The translations under genes were made by a program, and so were the position numbers. Positions 39,124 to 47,365 of a DNA stretch of 64,000 bases are shown here, piece by piece (positions within the stretch are counted from its first letter, which is position 1; the number at the start of each line of letters is the position of its first letter). The notes below the pieces were generated by a model. It saw only the letters and a program-made list of their open reading frames with translations, ran no database searches and had not been told where the DNA came from. Source of the stretch: Arthrobacter sp. B3I9 (lineage in GTDB: Bacteria > Actinomycetota > Actinomycetes > Actinomycetales > Micrococcaceae); contig NZ_JAUSYO010000001.1 of assembly GCF_030816935.1 (NCBI RefSeq), positions 4,030,001-4,094,000 on the forward strand, in the 5' to 3' direction.

Positions 39124-40137
39124 ATGGTTTCTCCGACACTTCCCGTGGACGTCCCGCCGCAGCCCTGGACCGGTCGGTTCGACGGCGACGGCGCCGAGCA
39201 CCGCCGCTGGTGGCAGGCCGTCGGCGCGTATCCCGCTTCCGCGCTCCCGAACCCCACGGCCCCGCTCGCTGCGCGTCCGTCCGCTGGAAACCCGGCCCCT
39301 GACGGGCGCCCCGCTACCGGGCGCCCCGCCGTCGTCCTCGGTTTCTGCAGCGATGCCGGGGTGCGCCGCAACAGCGGGCGCACCGGTGCCGCTGCCGGGC
39401 CCGCCGCCATCCGCGCCGCCCTCGGCCCGCTCGCCTTCCACCTGACGCGGTCGGTGCACGACGCCGGGAACGTCACCGTGGCGGGGGACGCGCTGGAAGC
39501 CGGACAGGCGCGGGCGGGACTGGCCATCGCCGGGCTCCTCGACGCCGGCGCGCTTCCCGTGGTGCTGGGCGGCGGGCACGAGACGGCGTTCGCCAGCTAC
39601 CTCGGCGTGGCCGGGTCGGCCGCGGTCCGGGACGGCCTGCGGGTGGGGGTGCTGAACCTGGATGCCCACTTCGACCTCCGCGACGCTCCTGCTCCCAGTT
39701 CGGGCACCCCGTTCCTGCAGATGGCCCGCGCCGAAGCCGCCGCGGGCCGCGGACTACGGTACGCCGTCGTCGGGATCTCCGAACCGAACAACACCCGGGC
39801 GCTGTTCCGTACCGCGGACGAGCTGGGGGTGGACTATCTGCTGGACGAGGACTGTTCGGCGGAGGCGACCAGTAGCTTCGTGGCCTCTTTCCTGGCGTCG
39901 GTGGACGCGCTGTACCTGACCATCGACCTGGACGTGCTGCCGGCGTCGGTCGCTCCGGGCGTCAGCGCACCGGCCGCCTTCGGTGTTCCGCTGGCGGTGA
40001 TCAGTGCGGTCTGCCGGCAGGTCGCCGCGAGCGGAAAGCTCCTGCATCTGGATGTGGCAGAGCTGAATCCGGAATTCGATATCGACGGCCGCACGGCCAA
40101 GGTCGCGGCGCGGCTGATCGACACCCTGCTGCGGTAG
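39124..40137 (+). CDS. hutG: formimidoylglutamase (arginase family)
   Basis: Last step of histidine degradation, giving glutamate and formamide. 337 residues with the ureohydrolase manganese ligands: GGGHETAF (about 142-149), NLDAHFDLR (about 178-186) and TIDLDVLPASVAPGVSAPAA (about 262-281). ATG 39124 is used. It is separated from hutH/hutU by about 2 kb and an antiporter, but an upstream site matches the hut operators, so it probably belongs to the same regulon. Agmatinase or arginase are less likely given the hut genes nearby. Confidence 0.88.
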   Translation: MVSPTLPVDVPPQPWTGRFDGDGAEHRRWWQAVGAYPASALPNPTAPLAARPSAGNPAPDGRPATGRPAVVLGFCSDAGVRRNSGRTGAAAGPAAIRAALGPLAFHLTRSVHDAGNVTVAGDALEAGQARAGLAIAGLLDAGALPVVLGGGHETAFASYLGVAGSAAVRDGLRVGVLNLDAHFDLRDAPAPSSGTPFLQMARAEAAAGRGLRYAVVGISEPNNTRALFRTADELGVDYLLDEDCSAEATSSFVASFLASVDALYLTIDLDVLPASVAPGVSAPAAFGVPLAVISAVCRQVAASGKLLHLDVAELNPEFDIDGRTAKVAARLIDTLLR

Positions 40138-40178
40138 GCCTGCCATGGAGGGGCCGGTAGGCCTGCCCTGGAGGGGGC
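40133..40178. repeat. two 23-bp tandem repeats after hutG
   Basis: GGTAGGCCTGCC followed by ATGGAGGGGCC and then GGTAGGCCTGCC followed by CTGGAGGGGGC, in two adjacent units starting at 40133 and 40156. The first overlaps the hutG stop. Confidence 0.8.
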
Positions 40179-40206
40179 GGTGGGCCCGTCAGAACGAGGG
40201 AACCCG

Positions 40207-41541
40207 TCAGATCGGCGTCGTGGGTGCCTGGCCTACGTCACCGTGCTGCTCCTCGGCCCGCCGCTCGCGGATCCGGTCCAGCCTGTTCATGACGGGAGCC
40301 GTCGTCGCCCCGTGCACCACGATGGACAACGCCACGACCAGGCCCACGAAGGCCCACAGCTGCGTGGCCTGGGCGCTGAAATTGCCCTTGCTGAGCGCAT
40401 ACGCGAGGTAATACAGGGAGCCGATCCCGCGAATACCGAAGAAGGAAATCGCGGTCCGTTCCCGCGGTCCGGTCTTCCCCCGCATGAGGGCCAGCCACCC
40501 CGCCAGCGGCCGGACCAATACCAGGAACACGAGCGCCACCAGGAGCTCCGGCCAGCCGATGCCCGCCAGCAGGCCACGCGCGATGGCCCCGCCCAGCAGC
40601 ACCAGGATTACTACAGTCATGAGCCGTTCGAGCTGCTCGACGTAGGAGTGCATGACGCGGTGGAAGCCGTGAGTCCGTTCCGCGGCCCGGATGGTCACGG
40701 CGCACACGAAGACGGCGATGAACCCGTAGCCTTCAACCATCTCCGTCGCACCGTAGGTCAGGAAGGTAGCCGCCAGTGCCACGAAGCCTTCGGAGTGAGC
40801 GGACAGCCGGATCGTTTCATGGCGGGCGGCGAAGAAGAGCCGGCCCAGCGCCTTGCCGGCGAGCCAGCCGAGGAGCACGCCCGCCCCGATCCGCCAGAGA
40901 AGGTCCATGGTGAACCACGGAACGAACCATTCCCTCGGTGATGTCCCGACGAGGCTGATGGCGATGGCCAGATAGACAAAGGGAAAAGCGAGTCCATCGT
41001 TGAGGCCGGCCTCGGACGTGAGGCCGAACCGGATCTCGTCTTCGCCGCGCGCGCTTTCGTCCTCGTCATCTGCCGGCTCCCCCACCTGGACTTCGGAGGC
41101 GAGCACCGGGTCGGTGGGCGCGAGGGCGGCGCCCAGGAGCAGGGCGGCGCCCAGGCCAAGGCCCAGCACCCCAAGCCCCAGCAAGGTCAGCGCGATGATG
41201 CAGAGCGGCATGGCAAGGCCCAGCATCCGCCAGGTGGTCGACCACCGGCGCAAGCCGAGGGGACGATCGAGCGCAAGGCCCGCACCCATCAACGAGATGA
41301 GGACGCACACCTCGGTCAGGTGCATCGTGAACTCGGTGTATTGCAGGGGGTCCGGGTCGGGCAGGCTCGGAATGAAGGTGAACGCCAGCATTCCCGCCCC
41401 GAGGAACACCATCGGCATGGACAGCGGCGCATTGCGCAGCAGCTTGGGCAGAAGGGCAGCGGCCAGGACTGCCAGCCCTGCCGCCGCAAAGACAATGCTG
41501 GGTGCCTCGAACAATTTGCTTCCCTTCGGCCGCCGCCACAT
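40207..41541 (-). CDS. cation:proton antiporter, CPA1/NhaP-like
   Basis: Sodium or potassium/proton antiporter of 444 residues with about 12 membrane helices. PTDPVLASEVQVGEP (about 142-156) and LTSEAGLNDGLAFPFV (about 174-189), with the Asn-Asp pair of the CPA1 ion site, are clear. An acidic loop (DDEDESARGED) lies between them. It converges with hutG and has no visible regulatory link to it. Confidence 0.9.
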   Translation of the reverse strand: MWRRPKGSKLFEAPSIVFAAAGLAVLAAALLPKLLRNAPLSMPMVFLGAGMLAFTFIPSLPDPDPLQYTEFTMHLTEVCVLISLMGAGLALDRPLGLRRWSTTWRMLGLAMPLCIIALTLLGLGVLGLGLGAALLLGAALAPTDPVLASEVQVGEPADDEDESARGEDEIRFGLTSEAGLNDGLAFPFVYLAIAISLVGTSPREWFVPWFTMDLLWRIGAGVLLGWLAGKALGRLFFAARHETIRLSAHSEGFVALAATFLTYGATEMVEGYGFIAVFVCAVTIRAAERTHGFHRVMHSYVEQLERLMTVVILVLLGGAIARGLLAGIGWPELLVALVFLVLVRPLAGWLALMRGKTGPRERTAISFFGIRGIGSLYYLAYALSKGNFSAQATQLWAFVGLVVALSIVVHGATTAPVMNRLDRIRERRAEEQHGDVGQAPTTPI

Positions 41542-41627
41542 CGCAAAAATGAGTCGGGGCGCCGTCCCTGCGGAACGGCGCCCCTCCTGTCACGATACCC
41601 GCGTGCGGCGCGGAAACCTGTTAACTG

Positions 41628-41864
41628 CTAGCTCCGCCGCACCTCCACGCCGTCGGACTTCAGGAATAGCTGGGTCTCGGACGGGTCCGCCGGGACCAGC
41701 CAGAGGACGTTGCCGCTCGCTGACACTTCTTCAACCTCCCCGGCAGCCAGAACCCGTGCGTGCTTGAGGATTTCGACCCGGTCGCCCGTCTTAAGGCTTC
41801 TCCAGTCGGAAACCGTGGCGGCGGATGCCTGGCGCTTGGACAGAACCGTCCCGCGTGCTTTCAT
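41628..41864 (-). CDS. small hypothetical protein
   Basis: A 78-residue soluble protein with a possible SH3/KOW-like all-beta pattern (WRSLKTGDRVEILKHARVLAAGEVEEV, then NVLWLVPA). I recognise no family. ATG 41864 has AGGGGTAG seven bases upstream, which supports it. It lies alone between the antiporter and hutH; 41865-42014 shows nothing else. Confidence 0.6.
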   Translation of the reverse strand: MKARGTVLSKRQASAATVSDWRSLKTGDRVEILKHARVLAAGEVEEVSASGNVLWLVPADPSETQLFLKSDGVEVRRS

Positions 41865-42014
41865 GAACCTCTACCCCTTTGTATATGTTCTTCATCACAA
41901 CTTCATCGGTGTGACTCTCCATTAGTACTACAGTTCCGGGCCCCCGTCCGGGCGTGTTGCAGACTATTTCGGGGAAACCGCGCATTGTGCGCCTGAACTG
42001 CACTTTCTTCTCGC

Positions 42015-43607
42015 TCAGGCGAGATTTCCGACGGCGGATTCGGCCGCCGCCCGCACCTTGCCGGAGGCGACCAGCCGATCCGCCGCCTCCAGCTCAGGCG
42101 CCAGGAACCGGTCGGTTCCCGGGCCGTCGACGACGTCCCGCAGTGCCGCGATCACGGCGGTGCCCGCAGGCCCAGGCGTCAGCTCGCCGCCGGAAAGCTG
42201 GGTGCGGATGTCCAGCGCCCGGGCCGAGGTGACAAGTTCGATCGCGAGCACGCGGCGCAGGTTCTCAACGGCCCTGCGGAGCTTGCGCGCCGCATGCCAG
42301 CCCATCGAGACGTGGTCCTCCTGCATCGCGGAACTCGGGATCGAATCCACCGACGCCGGGACCGCCAGCCGCTTGTTGTCCGAGACCAGCCCGGCCTGGG
42401 TGTACTGCGCGATCATGAGCCCGGAGTCGACGCCGGGATCCGCGGCGAGGAAGGCCGGCAGCCCGTGGGACCGCGCTGGATCCAGCATCCGGTCGGTCCG
42501 GCGCTCGGCGATGGAGCTCAGGTCCGCGACGGCGATCGCCAGGAAATCCAGCACGTACGCGACCGGCGCGCCATGGAAGTTGCCGTTGGAACTGACCCTG
42601 CCGTCAGGCAGCACCACGGGGTTGTCGATCGCGGCAGCCAGCTCGCGCGAAGCGACCAGCGCGGCGTGGTCCACGGTGTCCCGGACCGCGCCGGCAACCT
42701 GGGGCGCGCACCTCAGCGAGTAGGCGTCCTGGACCTTGGTGTCGTTGATCCGGTGCGAGGCGACGATGGGCGAGCCGGAGAGCACCCGCAGCATGTTGTC
42801 CGCGGCCGCAGCCTGGCCCGGATGCGGCCGAAGCGCGGCGTGCAGCTCGGGCAGGAAGACCTGGTCCGTGCCGAGCAGCGCCTCAACGCTGAGCGCTGCC
42901 GTGATGTCCGCCGTCGTAAGCAGCTGGCGGAGGTCCGCGATGGCCATCAGCAGCATGCCCAGCATGCCTTCGGTGCCGTTGACCAGCGCCAGCCCTTCCT
43001 TCTCGGCGAGGGTGACGGGTTCGATCCCGTGCTCGGCGAGGAGCTCGGCGACCGGGCGGCCGCCCTTGGTGCCGTAAGTCTCCCCGTCGGGGCCGGTGGC
43101 TTCGCCTTCGCCCATCAGCACCAGCGCGCAGTGGGAAAGAGGCGCGAGATCGCCGGAGCAGCCGAGGGAACCGAATTCGCGGACCACCGGGGTGATGCCG
43201 GCGTTGAGCACGTCCACCATGGTTTGCAGCACCACCGGCCGGACCCCGGTGCGGCCGGAGGCGAGGGTCTTGGCGCGCAGGAACATGATGCCGCGGACCA
43301 CCTCCCGCTCCACGGCCGGTCCCATCCCGGCGGCGTGGCTGCGGATCAGCGACTTCTGCAGCTGCGTGCGCAGTTCGCCCGGGATGTGCCGGTTGGCGAG
43401 CGCGCCGAAGCCTGTCGAAATGCCGTAGGCAGGGACGTCGCTGTGGGCGAGGCCATCAATGTGGGCGCGGACCTTAGCGACGGCGTCGAGGGCATCCGGG
43501 GAAATGGCCACCTTCGCGCCGTGGCGGGCGACGGCGAGGACGTCCTCCGGCGTGACGCCGCTGGAGCCAAGGGTGACGGTGAGCGGTTCGTGGGTGATCG
43601 TGGTCAT
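42015..43607 (-). CDS. hutH: histidine ammonia-lyase
   Basis: Converts histidine to urocanate and ammonia. 530 residues, full length, with the lyase signature around residue 150: GSLGCSGDLAPLSH. The MIO cofactor is normally formed from Ala-Ser-Gly; here Cys replaces the Ala, with the essential Ser and Gly kept. Further motifs are VNGTEGMLGML and QEDHVSMGWHAARKLR. It is the second gene after hutU; the 113 bases between them contain an 8-bp inverted repeat. Confidence 0.95.
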   Translation of the reverse strand: MTTITHEPLTVTLGSSGVTPEDVLAVARHGAKVAISPDALDAVAKVRAHIDGLAHSDVPAYGISTGFGALANRHIPGELRTQLQKSLIRSHAAGMGPAVEREVVRGIMFLRAKTLASGRTGVRPVVLQTMVDVLNAGITPVVREFGSLGCSGDLAPLSHCALVLMGEGEATGPDGETYGTKGGRPVAELLAEHGIEPVTLAEKEGLALVNGTEGMLGMLLMAIADLRQLLTTADITAALSVEALLGTDQVFLPELHAALRPHPGQAAAADNMLRVLSGSPIVASHRINDTKVQDAYSLRCAPQVAGAVRDTVDHAALVASRELAAAIDNPVVLPDGRVSSNGNFHGAPVAYVLDFLAIAVADLSSIAERRTDRMLDPARSHGLPAFLAADPGVDSGLMIAQYTQAGLVSDNKRLAVPASVDSIPSSAMQEDHVSMGWHAARKLRRAVENLRRVLAIELVTSARALDIRTQLSGGELTPGPAGTAVIAALRDVVDGPGTDRFLAPELEAADRLVASGKVRAAAESAVGNLA

Positions 43608-43634
43608 GGTGTGTTCCTACTTCAGTTCTCGTCC

Positions 43635-43686
43635 ATTGCTCCGCAGGTGCCCTTTTGGGAGCTCATAACGGCAGTTGTGGAGCAAT
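43635..43686. repeat. inverted repeat in hutU-hutH spacer
   Basis: ATTGCTCC (43635-43642) and GGAGCAAT (43679-43686) are separated by 36 bases, so centres are about four helical turns apart. No T run follows. It may be a protein site or an mRNA stem. Confidence 0.45.
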
Positions 43687-43720
43687 CGATGCTGGGCGGG
43701 GCGTGGTCAGCGGCTTTCGG

Positions 43721-45475
43721 TCATGGGGTTTCTCTGGCCACGCGGACAGGGTTCCCTGGCCGAGCTTGCGAGGTTAGGGAGTCCGTGGGGAGCATGGGGA
43801 TGCGGACGCCGCGTTCCTGGGCGACCTCGACGGCGCGTTCGTAGCCGGCGTCGGCGTGGCGGATGACGCCCATGCCGGGGTCGTTGGTGAGCAGGCGTTC
43901 GAGTTTCTGCGCGGCGAGGTCCGTGCCGTCCGCGACGGAGACCTGGCCGGCGTGGATGGAGCGGCCGATGCCGACGCCGCCGCCGTGGTGGAGGGAGACC
44001 CAGGTGGCGCCGGATGCGGTGTTGAGCAGGGCGTTGAGCATCGGCCAGTCGGCGATGGCGTCGGAGCCGTCCGCCATCGCCTCGGTCTCGCGGTACGGGG
44101 AGGCGACGGAGCCGGAGTCGAGGTGGTCGCGGCCGATCACGATGGGCGCCTTGACCTTGCCCTCCTTGACGAGCTGGTTGAACAGCAGCCCGGCCTTGGC
44201 CCGCTCGCCGTAGCCCAGCCAGCAGATGCGGGCGGGAAGGCCTTCGAACTCCACGCGTTCACCGGCGGCGTCGATCCAGCGGTGCAGGTGCTTGTTGTCC
44301 GGGAAGAGCTCCTTGATGGCCCTGTCCGTGACGGCAATGTCCTCAGGATCGCCCGAGAGCGCCACCCAGCGGAACGGGCCCATCCCCTCGCAGAACAGCG
44401 GGCGGATGTAGGCCGGAACGAAGCCGGGGAATTCGAAGGCGCGGGTGTAGCCGCCCTTGCGGGCCTCGTCACGGATGGAGTTGCCGTAATCGAAGACCTC
44501 GGCGCCGGCGTCCTGGAATTCCACCATCGCCTGGACATGCTTTGCCATCGAGGCCTGGGCCTTCTTGGTGAAGCCCTCCGGGTCGGCGTCGGCCTCGCAG
44601 TGCCACTCTTCTACCGAGATGCCCTCGGGGAGGTAGCTCAGGGGGTCGTGTGCGGAGGTCTGGTCCGTGACGATGTCCACGGTGAGCTCGCCGGCGTTGT
44701 GGCGGCGCAGGATCTCCGGGAAGACCTCGGCGGCGTTGCCGACGTAGCCCACCGACCAGCCGCGGCGCTCCTCCTTGGCCTTGAGCACCTTGGCGATGGC
44801 GGCGTCGAGGTCGGTCTCCACCTCGTCGAGGTAGCGCTTGCCGGCGCGGCGGCGCAGGCGGGTCTCGTCGACGTCGACAATCAGGCAGGCGCCGTCGTTC
44901 AGGGTGACGGCGAGCGGCTGCGCGCCGCCCATGCCGCCGCAGCCGCCGGTGAGCGTGAGCGTGCCGGCGAGGGTCCCGTTCTCGTCCCCGGTGAGCTTGC
45001 GGGCGATCGCGGTGAAGGTCTCGAAGGTGCCCTGCAGAATGCCCTGGGTGCCGATGTAGATCCACGACCCGGCCGTCATCTGGCCGTACATCATCAGGCC
45101 CTCGGCTTCGAGCCGGCGGAACTCGGGCCAGTTGGCCCAGTCCCCGACCAGGTTGGAGTTGGCCAGGAGCACCCGGGGCGCCCATTCATTGGTACGGAAA
45201 ACCCCGACGGGCTTGCCGGACTGGACCAGGAGCGTTTCGTCCTTTTCCATGGTTTGCAGGGTGCGGGTGATGGCGTCGAACGCAGCCCAGGACCGGACCG
45301 CGCGGCCGGTTCCGCCGTAGACCACGAGGTCATCGGGGCGTTCGGCCACCTCGGGGTCGAGGTTGTTCATCAGCATGCGCAGCGGGGCTTCGGTCTGCCA
45401 GGACTTGGCGGTGAGTTCCGTGCCGCGGGCGGCTTTGACCGGGCGGGCACCGGTGGTGAAATCGGCGGGTGCCAT
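43721..45475 (-). CDS. hutU: urocanate hydratase
   Basis: Hydrates urocanate to imidazolonepropionate using bound NAD. 584 residues. Clear signatures: [13 protein letters not shown] near the start, [14 protein letters not shown] in the Rossmann part (about 176-189), and [21 protein letters not shown] (about 420-440). The C-terminus runs about 15 residues past the usual end. ATG 45475 has AAAGGAG before it; the open frame to 45526 is not used. It is first in the hutUH transcript, with a HutR-type site about 100 bases upstream. Confidence 0.95.
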   Translation of the reverse strand: MAPADFTTGARPVKAARGTELTAKSWQTEAPLRMLMNNLDPEVAERPDDLVVYGGTGRAVRSWAAFDAITRTLQTMEKDETLLVQSGKPVGVFRTNEWAPRVLLANSNLVGDWANWPEFRRLEAEGLMMYGQMTAGSWIYIGTQGILQGTFETFTAIARKLTGDENGTLAGTLTLTGGCGGMGGAQPLAVTLNDGACLIVDVDETRLRRRAGKRYLDEVETDLDAAIAKVLKAKEERRGWSVGYVGNAAEVFPEILRRHNAGELTVDIVTDQTSAHDPLSYLPEGISVEEWHCEADADPEGFTKKAQASMAKHVQAMVEFQDAGAEVFDYGNSIRDEARKGGYTRAFEFPGFVPAYIRPLFCEGMGPFRWVALSGDPEDIAVTDRAIKELFPDNKHLHRWIDAAGERVEFEGLPARICWLGYGERAKAGLLFNQLVKEGKVKAPIVIGRDHLDSGSVASPYRETEAMADGSDAIADWPMLNALLNTASGATWVSLHHGGGVGIGRSIHAGQVSVADGTDLAAQKLERLLTNDPGMGVIRHADAGYERAVEVAQERGVRIPMLPTDSLTSQARPGNPVRVARETP

Positions 45476-45572
45476 GAGGGCTCCTTTGTTGGCTGGTGCG
45501 GTTCCTGGGAGAAGGTTCTGTATCAACTAAAGCGTGCGGGCGGCCCCGCAGACAGGTGCCCAGGACGGGTGC

Positions 45573-45590
45573 TGTCCGGTATCCCAGACC
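45573..45590. promoter_or_regulatory. HutR-type operator upstream of hutU
   Basis: TGTCCGGTATCCCAGACC, an imperfect palindrome 98-115 bases before the hutU start. It shares its core with the sites at 46512, 46578 and 39053. Confidence 0.7.
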
Positions 45591-45635
45591 GCACTGACTG
45601 GCACTACATGTCGTTTTGGACGCCCTAAACGACGC

Positions 45636-46487
45636 CTACTGCGAGCCAGTTGGGTTGCGGCGGCCGTGGATGCGGACCGAAAGCTCGTCCGCGACCTTCT
45701 GCACACGGGCGGCCAGGGCCGGCCATTGGTCCGCCGGCAGTTTGTCCTCGAGGAACGTCACGGCGACTGCCGCCGTCGGCCAGCCCACGTGGTCCGTCAC
45801 GGCGGCGGCGATGGAGCCAAAGCCGGGCGTCACTTCGCCGTGTTCAGTGGCATAGCCGCGCTGCCGGACCTGGTCCAGATGCGAGGACAGCGCCGAGTAC
45901 TTTGTGATCGGCGATTCGGTCTCGTGCCGGGCAGTGAACGCCGCCGCGTTCGGGTACAGCGCACGGACCTGGGACTTCGGCAGCGCGGCCAGGATCGCCC
46001 GGCCGCTGGCGGTGAGGTGGCTGGGCAGCCGGACGCCGACGTCGGTCACGAGCGAGGGCCGGTTCTTGGCCCGCTCTTCCACGATGTAGAGCACGTCACG
46101 GCCATGCAGCACGGCAAGGTGGGCGCTTTCGCCGATCACGTCCACCAACGAGGCCAACAGCGGCCGGCCCAGCCGGGAGAGCGGCTCCTGGCGGGAATAG
46201 GCCGAGCTCAGCTCGAAGGCGCTGATGCCCAGGCCGTAGCGCTGCTCCTCATGCAGGTGCAGCACAAACCCGTTCTCTTCCATCACGCCGAGCAGGTGGT
46301 AAACACTCGAACGCGGCAGGCCCAGGGAGGTCGCAATGTTCGACGCCGCCATCGGGCCCCGCTTGGAGGCCAGCAGTTTGAGGATGCGCAGCGTGTTTTC
46401 CGCCGCCGGTACTTTGGACGCCGCCCGGGCAGCCGGCCTCGGCACGGCATTAACGGGCGGCGCAGTCTGGTTGGTCAGGGCAGTCAT
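45636..46487 (-). CDS. hutR: IclR family regulator of histidine utilisation
   Basis: A 283-residue regulator: winged helix-turn-helix (ASNIATSLGLPRSSVYHLLGVM, about 48-69) and IclR effector domain (LPSHLTASGRAILAALP, GFGSIAAAVTDH). ATG 46487 follows GAAGAGGAA; the longer frame lies partly in the next gene's promoter. Position next to hutUH and palindromic sites before hutU, its own gene and hutG match corynebacterial HutR, an IclR regulator of hut genes. That name is assigned by analogy. Confidence 0.88.
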   Translation of the reverse strand: MTALTNQTAPPVNAVPRPAARAASKVPAAENTLRILKLLASKRGPMAASNIATSLGLPRSSVYHLLGVMEENGFVLHLHEEQRYGLGISAFELSSAYSRQEPLSRLGRPLLASLVDVIGESAHLAVLHGRDVLYIVEERAKNRPSLVTDVGVRLPSHLTASGRAILAALPKSQVRALYPNAAAFTARHETESPITKYSALSSHLDQVRQRGYATEHGEVTPGFGSIAAAVTDHVGWPTAAVAVTFLEDKLPADQWPALAARVQKVADELSVRIHGRRNPTGSQ

Positions 46488-46511
46488 GTGTTCCTCTTCG
46501 ACGTCGGGGGG

Positions 46512-46529
46512 TGTCCGGTATCCCGTACT
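46512..46529. promoter_or_regulatory. HutR-type operator upstream of hutR
   Basis: TGTCCGGTATCCCGTACT, 25-42 bases before the hutR start and identical to the hutU site in its first 13 bases, suggesting autoregulation. Confidence 0.65.
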
Positions 46530-46577
46530 TAAGCATGCACCCGGCCGGCTCCGGCCTATTGTCATGCCGGTGCAGCG

Positions 46578-46595
46578 TGTCTGAAATCCCAGACA
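46578..46595. promoter_or_regulatory. HutR-type operator between hutR and RhtB-type exporter
   Basis: TGTCTGAAATCCCAGACA, the most symmetric copy (TGTCTG with CAGACA). It agrees, apart from one base, with the TCTGwwATwCCAGA motif that I recall for corynebacterial HutR. It lies 71-88 bases before the exporter start. Confidence 0.75.
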
Positions 46596-46665
46596 ACGCC
46601 CACCGGCTGACTCCACGGGCGACGGCGCCCTGCCGTCCGCCGCCCGTGGAGGCTTAAGATCGGGC

Positions 46666-47319
46666 ATGGTCCCGCTGAGCAACGTGCTGGCCTTCGCGCT
46701 GGCGTCCGCAGTCCTGATCGCCGTCCCCGGGCCCAGGGTGTTGTTTGTGGTCGGCCGCTCGCTTGCGTTGGGCCGCAGGGGCGGGCTGCTGAGCGTGCTG
46801 GGAAATGCCTTGGGTGAGCTGCTGCAGGTCGCCGCGGTGGCGCTGGGGCTGGGCGTCGTCCTGGCCCAGTCGACGGTGCTGTTCACCGTGGTCAAGTTTG
46901 CCGGCGCCGCCTACCTCGTATATCTCGGCGTCCAGGCGATCCGGCATCGCGGCGGCAGGGCGGCGGCCTCTGGTCCCGCACGTTCCTCGTCGGTCCGGCG
47001 CGTGCTGCAGGAGGCGTTCATCGTTGGTGCCACGAACCCTAAGTCGGTCGTGTTCTTCGTGGCGGTGCTGCCGCAGTTTGTCGACTATCCAGCCGGCGCG
47101 ATTCCCCTCCAGCTTGCCACGCTCGGTGCGGTCTTCCTGCTGATCGCGCTGGTTTCCGACAGCGCCTGGGCCCTTGCCGCGGGGACCGCCCGGCACTGGT
47201 TCGCCCGGTCGCCGCGGCGGATCGCGGCGCTGGGCACCACCGGCGGGATCATGATGGTCGCCCTCGGCGGCACCCTGGCCCTCGCCGGCCAGGCCGGCGA
47301 GCTGCCGGCGGGCAAGTAG
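46666..47319 (+). CDS. LysE/RhtB family translocator
   Basis: A 217-residue exporter with about six membrane segments. AVLIAVPGPRVLFVVGRSLALG (about 15-36) and GATNPKSVVFFVAVLPQFVD (about 119-138) are typical of RhtB proteins, which export amino acids or homoserine-like compounds. It is divergent from hutR with the most symmetric HutR-type site between them, so it may be a histidine-related exporter; this is inference. Confidence 0.88.
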   Translation: MVPLSNVLAFALASAVLIAVPGPRVLFVVGRSLALGRRGGLLSVLGNALGELLQVAAVALGLGVVLAQSTVLFTVVKFAGAAYLVYLGVQAIRHRGGRAAASGPARSSSVRRVLQEAFIVGATNPKSVVFFVAVLPQFVDYPAGAIPLQLATLGAVFLLIALVSDSAWALAAGTARHWFARSPRRIAALGTTGGIMMVALGGTLALAGQAGELPAGK

Positions 47320-47365
47320 CGCTGGGCGGGCGGAGAGTCGTTGCAGGGGCCGGGCGACCGGAAGC

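Noticed and set aside
43856-45628. 590-codon open frame on the plus strand
   Set aside because: Shadow of urocanate hydratase; typical of GC-rich antisense frames, with no domain.
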